Origin: an uncultured Burkholderiales bacterium
Lineage (GTDB): Bacteria; Pseudomonadota; Gammaproteobacteria; Burkholderiales; Burkholderiaceae_E
Direction of reading: 5' to 3'
DNA: 6,201 bases
Assembly (NCBI GenBank): GCA_903923345.1
Contig: CAIXXI010000004.1
Span: forward strand, 1 to 6,201
In this document: piece by piece, positions 1 to 6,201 of the stretch
Position numbering within the stretch: position 1 is the stretch's first letter
How the letters are laid out: every line of letters starts with the position of its first letter
The notes under the pieces: model-generated
The model's database searches: none
What the model saw: the letters and a program-made list of their open reading frames with translations, nothing else
What the model was told of the DNA's origin: nothing
Made by a program: the position numbers and the translations under genes

Positions 1-10
1 GAGTGCGGGG

Positions 11-19
11 TGATAGAAT
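11..19 (+). promoter_or_regulatory. Extended -10 promoter element, likely for acpP
   Basis: The bases TGATAGAAT form a TGn extended -10 motif followed by TAGAAT, which matches five of six bases of the sigma-70 consensus TATAAT. Transcription would begin near base 26, giving a leader of about 60 bases before the acpP start. A -35 element would lie before the window, so it cannot be checked. The position fits a promoter for the acpP-fabF unit, but the call rests on one motif only. Confidence 0.45.
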
Positions 20-36
20 CGCCCGCCAGATTTATG

Positions 37-60
37 ACCGCAGCGCTTGAGCGGCGCGGT
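37..60 (+). other. Potential hairpin in the acpP 5' leader
   Basis: ACCGC at 37-41 can pair with GCGGT at 56-60, and inside it CGC at 44-46 can pair with GCG at 51-53 around a TTGA loop. A two-by-two internal mismatch separates the two stems. The hairpin ends 13 bases before the ribosome binding site, so it could stabilise the leader or affect translation of this highly expressed gene. It is not followed by a T-run, so it does not look like a terminator. Function is inference. Confidence 0.3.
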
Positions 61-85
61 ACCCAAAACAACGAAAGGACAGGAC

Positions 86-328
86 ATGAGCGACATCGAA
101 CAACGCGTCAAGAAAATCGTCGCCGAGCAACTCGGTGTGAACGAAGCCGAGATCAAGATCGAGTCATCGTTTGTCGATGACCTCGGCGCTGACTCGCTCG
201 ACACCGTCGAACTGGTGATGGCCTTGGAAGACGAGTTCGAGACCGAGATCCCTGACGAAGAAGCCGAGAAGATCACCACCGTTCAGCAGGCGATCGACTA
301 CGTCAGGGCCCACCCGAAGTCGGCCTGA
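86..328 (+). CDS. acpP: Acyl carrier protein
   Basis: This is the small acidic cytoplasmic protein that carries growing acyl chains on a phosphopantetheine arm during type II fatty acid synthesis. The 80-aa product has the normal family length. The attachment motif DSL is at residues 36-38, with Ser37 as the modified residue, inside the conserved stretch DDLGADSLDTVELVMALEDE. The C-terminal half (IPDEEAEKITTVQQAIDYV) is also typical. The ATG at 86 is chosen because AAAGGA at 74-79 gives a good ribosome binding site six bases upstream and because known ACPs begin here; an in-frame TTG at 47 would add 13 atypical residues. The condensing enzyme gene fabF follows 24 bases downstream, the usual arrangement, so the two are probably co-transcribed. 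The sequence looks most like betaproteobacterial ACPs, from memory. Confidence 0.97.
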   Translation: MSDIEQRVKKIVAEQLGVNEAEIKIESSFVDDLGADSLDTVELVMALEDEFETEIPDEEAEKITTVQQAIDYVRAHPKSA

Positions 329-352
329 TTCAAGACAGGGAGTTGCAGCGGG

Positions 353-1588
<1,236 letters not shown>

Positions 1589-1613
1589 TTCCTGCTCGCC
1601 GCCCGGAGGCCTG

Positions 1614-2120
1614 ATGAGCCTTGCTGTCCGGATCGATGTGCCCGCCTCGACGGGCTCGCGCCAGCTGGCTGCGGTGACCTGGGCATTGGCGAGCGCAGCG
1701 CTCGGTCTGATGGCCTGGCAGATTGGCAGTGGCCCCTCCCTGGTCTTGCCCGATCCAGAGGCCACCCGGTTCGGGTTTGCTGTCCTGCCGGCTCTGTTGT
1801 GCGTCTGTGCGGCGGTGAAGGCCTTGCGTGCTGCGCTGGCGCTTGACGATCCGGCCCCTGATCAATCCGGTGAGTTGGTGGTCGATCAGGCTGGCGCTGT
1901 CTTGTGGCAGGCACGAGATTGGGCGCGGGCACTTCCGATGACCGTGCGCAGTGTGACGCGTCTGCCGGGCTTGATCCTCCTGGTGATGGCACCAGATACA
2001 TCGCTTGCGGTCCGATCCGCGCGCTCAGCCAAGACCGTACTGGCAGTGTCCATTCAGGACTTGGCGCCTCACGATTGGCGTAGATTGAATCGCTGGCTGC
2101 TCTGGATTCAGCGGGGCTGA
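1614..2120 (+). CDS. Small inner-membrane protein, YgfX/CptA-like
   Basis: The 168-aa product has two hydrophobic stretches near its N-terminus, roughly residues 17-38 and 53-76, separated by a short proline-containing loop. A soluble domain of about 90 residues follows, with the pattern GELVVDQAGAVLW near 86-98 and a C-terminal DWRRLNRWLLWIQ. Two N-terminal membrane helices, a G-x-L/V...W segment and an arginine/tryptophan-rich tail are what I recall for the YgfX (CptA, DUF1434) family; this is recognition of architecture rather than a confirmed match. In enterobacteria YgfX is encoded beside SdhE (YgfY) and was reported as a toxin acting on cytoskeletal proteins; no sdhE-like gene lies here. 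A similar gene beside fabF is, as I remember, common in betaproteobacteria. The ATG at 1614 has GGAGG at 1605-1609, four bases upstream, and starts 25 bases after fabF, suggesting the same transcript. It could instead be an unrelated two-helix protein. Confidence 0.5.
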   Translation: MSLAVRIDVPASTGSRQLAAVTWALASAALGLMAWQIGSGPSLVLPDPEATRFGFAVLPALLCVCAAVKALRAALALDDPAPDQSGELVVDQAGAVLWQARDWARALPMTVRSVTRLPGLILLVMAPDTSLAVRSARSAKTVLAVSIQDLAPHDWRRLNRWLLWIQRG

Positions 2121-2166
2121 CCCCGGCGGGCAGTCCGCGCCATCTCACATCACACCTGTTCCCAAC

Positions 2167-3645
2167 ATGAAACGACTCTGCTTTGCCTGGTTGACCGCGC
2201 TCTCACTGGCTTTCGGGCTTGGCGCCTTTGCGCCGGCCGCCCATGCCCAGGCATCCCGGGAATTGCCCGATTTTGCGGATCTGGTTGAACGGACCGGTCC
2301 CGCGGTCGTGAACATCCGAACCACCGCCAGATCCCGCGGCAACACGCCAGGTGCCGGGCCTCAGGTGCCTGAAGGCATGGATGACAGCGAACTCTATGAC
2401 TTCTTTCGGCGCTTCATGCCGCCTCGGCAGGGGCCGGCACCGCGTGGCCGAGGTGAGGGCGGCGGCGGTGGGTCCGAAGTGCCTCGCGGCGTGGGCTCGG
2501 GCTTCATCATCAGCGCCGATGGCTTCCTGCTGACCAATCACCATGTGGTCGAGGGTGCCGATGAAATTTACGTCACGCTCACCGACAAACGTGAATTCAA
2601 AGGCAAGCTGATTGGCTCTGACCGACGCACCGATGTCGCGCTGGTCAAGATCGACAGCAGCAGCCTGCCTTCGCTTCGCATCGGCGATCCCGCCCGGCTG
2701 AGGGTGGGTGAGTGGGTGGTGGCCATCGGTTCGCCGTTCGGGCTTGAAAATACCGTGACTGCAGGCATCGTCTCGGCCAAGGGGCGAGATACCGGCGACT
2801 ACCTCCCGTTCATTCAGACCGATGTGGCAGTCAATCCAGGCAATTCAGGTGGGCCCCTGATCAACCTGCGGGGTGAGGTCGTCGGCATCAACTCGCAGAT
2901 CTACAGCCGCACCGGCGGCTTCATGGGCATCTCCTTTGCCATTCCAATCGACGAAGCCATGCGGGTCGGAGACCAGCTTCGTGCCACCGGTCGGGTCACT
3001 CGCGGGCGCATCGGAGTCGGCATCGCTGAGGTCACCAAGGATGTCGCCGAGCCGCTGGGTCTGGCGCGTGCGGGCGGTGCGCTGGTTCGCAATGTCGAAT
3101 CGGGTGGGCCGGCAGAGAAAGCCGGAATCGAAGTCGGCGACATCATTTTGAAGTTCGACGGCAAGCCGATCGAACGCTCCAGCGACCTGCCGCGTCTGGT
3201 CGGCAATACCCGTCCGGGCAGCAAGGTGCCGGTCACCGTCTGGCGCAAAGGCGCCAACCGCGACCTGTCCATCACCGTGGTCGAGATGCAGCCTGAAGCC
3301 ACTGCGGCCGGGCAGGGTGGTCGCTCGCCGTCCGCCCCGAATCAGGGTTCTGCCGGTCCGGCCAACGCGATGGGTTTCGTGGTCTCCGATATTTCCGAGG
3401 AACGCAAGACCCAGCTGCGTATCCGTAATGGGGTGCTGGTTGATTCAGTAGACGGTCAGGCTGCGCGTGCTGGTATCCGCCAGGGTGATGTGATCCTGTC
3501 GATCAATAACCAGGACGTGACCGGTGCCCGTCAATTTAATGAGGCGGTTGCCAAGCTCGATCGCAGCAAGCCCCATGTCATGCTGGTTCGCCGCGGCGAC
3601 AGCGCCCAGTTCGTGCCGATCAGGCCCGCCGCCTCAGGGCAGTAA
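2167..3645 (+). CDS. mucD: Periplasmic serine protease of the Do/HtrA family (DegP/MucD-like)
   Basis: This exported protease-chaperone degrades or refolds misfolded envelope proteins. The 492-aa product begins with a signal peptide: a basic KR start, a hydrophobic core to about residue 24 and a likely cleavage at AHA-Q after residue 27 (or AQA-S after 29). The trypsin-like domain spans about 35-260 and has the full triad: His126 in TNHHVV, Asp156 in RRTDVALVKI and Ser227 in NPGNSGGP. Two PDZ domains follow, about 265-372 and 400-486, joined by a flexible Gly/Ser/Ala/Pro-rich linker around 378-400. A glycine-rich stretch (94-103) lies in the loop before the protease core. The setting next to lepA and lepB is that of mucD, so that symbol is used by context; DegP or DegQ would describe it equally well. 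The ATG at 2167 has no visible Shine-Dalgarno sequence, yet the signal peptide fixes this start. The sigma-E genes that often precede it are absent. Confidence 0.92.
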   Translation: MKRLCFAWLTALSLAFGLGAFAPAAHAQASRELPDFADLVERTGPAVVNIRTTARSRGNTPGAGPQVPEGMDDSELYDFFRRFMPPRQGPAPRGRGEGGGGGSEVPRGVGSGFIISADGFLLTNHHVVEGADEIYVTLTDKREFKGKLIGSDRRTDVALVKIDSSSLPSLRIGDPARLRVGEWVVAIGSPFGLENTVTAGIVSAKGRDTGDYLPFIQTDVAVNPGNSGGPLINLRGEVVGINSQIYSRTGGFMGISFAIPIDEAMRVGDQLRATGRVTRGRIGVGIAEVTKDVAEPLGLARAGGALVRNVESGGPAEKAGIEVGDIILKFDGKPIERSSDLPRLVGNTRPGSKVPVTVWRKGANRDLSITVVEMQPEATAAGQGGRSPSAPNQGSAGPANAMGFVVSDISEERKTQLRIRNGVLVDSVDGQAARAGIRQGDVILSINNQDVTGARQFNEAVAKLDRSKPHVMLVRRGDSAQFVPIRPAASGQ

Positions 3646-3669
3646 ATCGCTTCGACCTGGCCTGCCTCA

Positions 3670-3699
3670 ATCGGGGCCGCGGCAGCGGCGGCCCCCGAT
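3670..3699 (+). terminator. GC-rich hairpin after the protease gene, no T-tract
   Basis: ATCGGGGCCGC at 3670-3680 pairs with GCGGCCCCCGAT at 3688-3699 over 11 base pairs with one bulged C, around the loop GGCAGCG. It begins 24 bases after the protease stop codon. The stem is strong, but the bases that follow (CGGCTATGATG) contain no run of T, so it is not a canonical Rho-independent terminator. It may instead protect the 3' end of the upstream mRNA or cause partial attenuation. The hairpin is seen directly; a termination role is a guess. Confidence 0.35.
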
Positions 3700-3703
3700 C
3701 GGC

Positions 3704-3709
3704 TATGAT
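3704..3709 (+). promoter_or_regulatory. Weak -10-like element upstream of lepA
   Basis: TATGAT matches five of six bases of the sigma-70 -10 consensus and is in the only long gap between genes of the second half of the window. The hexamer 17 bases upstream (GGCAGC) does not resemble TTGACA, and there is no TG extension. A start near base 3716 would leave a leader of about 93 bases before lepA. Treat as a candidate only. Confidence 0.22.
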
Positions 3710-3808
3710 GCCAGGCTATCCTGCGCAAGCCTCTTCGCGGCTGCGCCGCCCTCGTGATGGTCATCCCTGGCCGATGGCCGACCGGCGCATTCAAGGCGCC
3801 CCCGAACC

Positions 3809-5602
3809 GTGCTCAATATCCGAAATTTTTCGATCATCGCGCACATCGACCACGGCAAGTCGACCCTGGCTGACCGCCTGATCCAGCGCTGCGGAGGTTT
3901 GTCCGACCGTGAGATGGCCGAGCAGGTCCTGGATTCAATGGACCTCGAGCGGGAGCGCGGCATCACGATCAAGGCGCAGACCGCCGCTTTACGGTACGTG
4001 GCCCGAAGCGGCGAGACCTACCGGCTCAACCTCATCGACACCCCCGGCCATGTGGACTTCTCCTATGAAGTGAGCCGCTCCCTGTCCGCCTGCGAGGGGG
4101 CCTTGCTGGTGGTGGACGCATCGCAAGGCGTCGAGGCTCAGACGGTCGCCAACTGCTACACCGCCATCGAACTGGGTGTCGAGGTGGTGCCGGTGCTCAA
4201 CAAGATGGACTTGCCGCAGGCCAATCCGGACGGCGCGCGCGAGGAAATCGAGGAAGTCATCGGCATTGACGCGACCGACGCGATCCCGGCGAGCGCCAAG
4301 ACCGGCATGGGCATCGACGACATCCTCGAGGCCATCGTCGCCCGCATTCCGCCGCCCAAGGGCGATCCGCAGGCGCCGCTGCAGGCGCTGCTGATCGATT
4401 CCTGGTTCGACAACTACGTGGGCGTCGTGATGCTGGTGCGGGTTGTCAACGGCAGCTTGAAGCCCAAGGACAAGATTCGGCTGATGGCCAGCGGTGCCTC
4501 GGTGCTGTGCGAGCAAGTTGGCGTGTTCACCCCGAAGTCGACTCAGCGGGATTCGCTGTCGGCCGGCGAGGTGGGTTTCGTCATTTCCGGCATCAAGGAG
4601 CTCAAGGCTGCCAAAGTAGGCGACACCCTCACCCTGGATCGGGCGCCGGCCGAAAAGGCGCTGGCGGGTTTCAAGGAGGTCAAGCCCTCGGTCTTTGCCG
4701 GCCTGTACCCGGTCGAGGCCAACCAGTACGAATCGCTTCGCGATGCCCTCGAGAAGCTGCAGCTCAATGACGCCTCGCTGCAATTCGAGCCCGAGGTGTC
4801 ACAAGCACTGGGCTTTGGCTTTCGATGCGGGTTTTTGGGTCTGCTGCACATGGACATCGTCCAGGAGCGCCTGGAGCGCGAATACGACATGGACCTCATC
4901 ACCACGGCACCGACCGTGGTCTATGAGGTGCTGATGCGCGACGGAACGCTGCTCCAGATCGAGAATCCGGCCAAGCTGCCGGATCTGGGCAAGGTCGAGG
5001 AAATCCGCGAGCCGATCGTGTCGGTGACGGTCTTTGTGCCCCAGGAATACGTCGGTTCGGTCATCACACTGTGCACCAACAAGCGTGGGGTCCAGACCAA
5101 TCTCGCCTATCACGGCAAGCAGGTTCACCTGACCTACGACCTGCCGATGAACGAAATCGTGCTCGACTTTTTCGACAAGTTGAAATCGGTCTCGCGCGGC
5201 TATGCCTCGATGGATTACGAGTTCCTCGAGTACCGGGCGGCTGATGTGGTCAAGCTCGACTTGCTGGTCAATGGCGACAAGGTCGATGCGCTGTCCCTGA
5301 TCGTTCACCGCGCCAATGCGCCCTATCGGGGGCGAGATGTGGCGGCCAAGATGCGCGAGCTGATTCCGCGCCAGATGTATGACGTGGCCATCCAGGCAGC
5401 GATTGGCGGCAACGTCGTCGCCCGGGAAAACGTCAAGGCCTTGCGAAAGAACGTGCTCGCCAAGTGTTATGGCGGCGACATCACCCGCAAGAAAAAACTG
5501 CTTGAAAAGCAGAAGGCTGGCAAGAAGCGCATGAAGCAGGTCGGAACGGTCGAAATTCCGCAGGAGGCCTTCCTCGCGGTGCTGCAGGTCGACGATCGAT
5601 GA
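3809..5602 (+). CDS. lepA: Elongation factor 4, ribosome back-translocase GTPase
   Basis: LepA (EF4) is a translational GTPase that binds the ribosome, with proposed roles in reverse translocation and in initiation or 30S assembly. The 597-aa product has the usual family length. The GTPase motifs are complete: G1 AHIDHGKS at 11-18, the G2 threonine 53 in GITI, G3 DTPGH at 77-81 with catalytic His81, G4 NKMD at 131-134 and G5 SAK at 162-164. Domain II covers about 190-275, and the EF-G-like domains III and V follow. The lysine-rich C-terminal domain unique to LepA ends the protein, with YGGDITRKKKLLEKQKAGKK near 554-573. The GTG at 3809 is the only usual start in frame after the TGA at 3755-3757, and it gives the standard N-terminus NIRNFSIIAHIDHGKS. 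The ribosome binding site is poor: AAGG at 3793-3796 is 12 bases away. lepB follows 40 bases downstream, the classical lepA-lepB operon. Confidence 0.97.
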   Translation: MLNIRNFSIIAHIDHGKSTLADRLIQRCGGLSDREMAEQVLDSMDLERERGITIKAQTAALRYVARSGETYRLNLIDTPGHVDFSYEVSRSLSACEGALLVVDASQGVEAQTVANCYTAIELGVEVVPVLNKMDLPQANPDGAREEIEEVIGIDATDAIPASAKTGMGIDDILEAIVARIPPPKGDPQAPLQALLIDSWFDNYVGVVMLVRVVNGSLKPKDKIRLMASGASVLCEQVGVFTPKSTQRDSLSAGEVGFVISGIKELKAAKVGDTLTLDRAPAEKALAGFKEVKPSVFAGLYPVEANQYESLRDALEKLQLNDASLQFEPEVSQALGFGFRCGFLGLLHMDIVQERLEREYDMDLITTAPTVVYEVLMRDGTLLQIENPAKLPDLGKVEEIREPIVSVTVFVPQEYVGSVITLCTNKRGVQTNLAYHGKQVHLTYDLPMNEIVLDFFDKLKSVSRGYASMDYEFLEYRAADVVKLDLLVNGDKVDALSLIVHRANAPYRGRDVAAKMRELIPRQMYDVAIQAAIGGNVVARENVKALRKNVLAKCYGGDITRKKKLLEKQKAGKKRMKQVGTVEIPQEAFLAVLQVDDR

Positions 5603-5642
5603 ATCAGCCCACCGTTACCCTTTCATTCGCCTGCGAGGTCAG

Positions 5643-6201
5643 ATGAATTTCGCCCTGATCCTGTTCATTCTGCTGGTGGTCTCGGCCATCGCATGGATCA
5701 TCGACATGGTCTTTCTGGCGCCGGCCCGTCGGCGCGCCGGACGCACCGAGCGGCCGATCTGGCTGGAGTACACCGCCGGTCTGTTCCCCGTGATCGCGGT
5801 GGTGTTTCTGCTTCGATCCTTTCTGGTCGAGCCGTTCAAGATTCCGTCCGGTTCGATGGTGCCCACCCTGCTGGTGGGCGATCTCATCCTGGTCAACAAG
5901 TTCACCTACGGCATCCGCCTGCCCGTGGTCAACACCAAGGTGCTCAGCCTCAACGAACCCCAGCGCGGTGAGGTCATGGTCTTTCGCTTCCCGAAAGACC
6001 CGTCGGTCGATTACATCAAGCGGGTGGTGGCGATTCCCGGCGACCGGATCCAGTTCGAGAACAACCGCCTGACCATCAACGGCAGCCCGGCGCCCATGAA
6101 GGATGCCGGCGAGTTCTATGACAGCGAGCGTCTGGTCTACTACCGCCAATATTCAGAGAAGTTGGGAGAAATCGAGCATAAGCTGTTGACAGAATTGGAT
6201 A
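5643..6201 (+). CDS. lepB: Signal peptidase I, 5' part (cut by window edge)
   Basis: This inner-membrane protease removes signal peptides from exported proteins, including presumably the protease encoded upstream. The first 186 residues are present and the frame is still open at the edge. Two membrane segments are visible, about residues 3-25 and 43-61, separated by a basic cytoplasmic loop (PARRRAGRTER), as in E. coli LepB. Box B PSGSMVPTL at 68-76 supplies the nucleophile Ser71; box C GDLILVNKF is at 79-87; box D DYIKRVVAIPGD at 123-134 supplies the general base Lys126. Box E (GDNR) would lie beyond the window. The ATG at 5643 has GAGGT at 5635-5639, four bases upstream, and starts 40 bases after the lepA stop, so co-transcription is likely. 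The last 50 or so bases are more A+T-rich than the rest, but the residues they encode still fit the family's variable periplasmic region. Confidence 0.95.
   Translation, partial: MNFALILFILLVVSAIAWIIDMVFLAPARRRAGRTERPIWLEYTAGLFPVIAVVFLLRSFLVEPFKIPSGSMVPTLLVGDLILVNKFTYGIRLPVVNTKVLSLNEPQRGEVMVFRFPKDPSVDYIKRVVAIPGDRIQFENNRLTINGSPAPMKDAGEFYDSERLVYYRQYSEKLGEIEHKLLTELD

Larger units (their letters stand above)
3646..3808 (+). other. Intergenic leader of lepA with three potential hairpins
   Basis: No convincing gene is found in these 163 bases. They can form three successive local hairpins: a strong one at 3670-3699, a weaker one at 3723-3746 and a small one at 3784-3800. A -10-like TATGAT occurs at 3704-3709 without a recognisable -35 at the usual distance, and GGCTAT is repeated at 3701-3706 and 3714-3719. 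The region may contain the end of the protease transcript, a promoter for lepA-lepB, or simply a structured leader in a longer operon. The sequence does not decide between these. Confidence 0.4.

Noticed and set aside
47..85. In-frame TTG at 47 as an upstream start of acpP
   Set aside because: It would add 13 residues not found in known acyl carrier proteins, and the strong ribosome binding site at 74-79 serves the ATG at 86.
2061..2166. Sigma-E-type or sigma-70 promoter directly upstream of the protease gene
   Set aside because: No GAACTT-like -35 with TCTGA-like -10 is present. TTGGCG at 2061-2066 has only poor -10 candidates (TAGATT at spacing 14, TTGAAT at spacing 18).
2455..2475. GGC/GGT repeat in the protease gene as a possible slippage or phase-variation tract
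   Set aside because: It encodes a short glycine-rich linker (about residues 96-102) in steps of three bases, so length change would not break the frame, and the run is too short and imperfect to suggest a switch.
3757..3873. Small open frame beginning at ATG 3757 in the gap before lepA
   Set aside because: It has no ribosome binding site, runs about 65 bases into lepA in another frame, and its 38-residue product shows no motif.
3989..4783. 264-codon open frame on the - strand opposite lepA
   Set aside because: It lies wholly within the conserved lepA coding region, shows low-complexity H/Q/R/G-rich translation, and has no recognisable domain.
5604..6149. 181-codon open frame on the - strand opposite lepB
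   Set aside because: The + strand encodes signal peptidase I with its active-site boxes here. The antisense translation is rich in H, D, Q and R without motifs.

Overview
The window is a conserved chromosomal segment with all genes on the + strand: acpP – fabF – small membrane protein – DegP/MucD-type protease – lepA – lepB (cut by the right edge). The high G+C content, the sequence of the acyl carrier protein and the gene order point to a betaproteobacterium, perhaps of the order Burkholderiales or near it. That placement is inference from gene order and remembered family sequences, not from a search.

Bases 1-1588 hold a fatty-acid synthesis pair. A short leader with an extended -10 promoter-like element and a small hairpin precedes acpP (80 aa). 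fabF (411 aa, beta-ketoacyl-ACP synthase II) follows after 24 bases. Bases 1614-2120 encode a 168-aa protein with two predicted N-terminal membrane segments, resembling the YgfX/CptA family. Bases 2167-3645 encode an exported, two-PDZ serine protease with an intact His/Asp/Ser triad.

A 163-base gap (3646-3808) contains no convincing gene but has three successive potential hairpins. It leads into lepA (597 aa), which starts at GTG. lepB, signal peptidase I, begins 40 bases after lepA and is open at the window edge; its catalytic Ser and Lys lie inside the window.

The genes fall into two themes: acyl-chain synthesis (acpP, fabF) and export, translation and envelope quality control (protease, lepA, lepB). 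In many betaproteobacteria I recall rpoE-rseA-rseB (sigma-E and its anti-sigma regulators) lying between the fabF/ygfX side and mucD. Here only 46 bases separate the YgfX-like gene from the protease, so that module is absent at this site. This is the most notable point. I see no mobile element, CRISPR array, tRNA or rRNA, and no evidence for a novel system; the window is mostly ordinary core genome.
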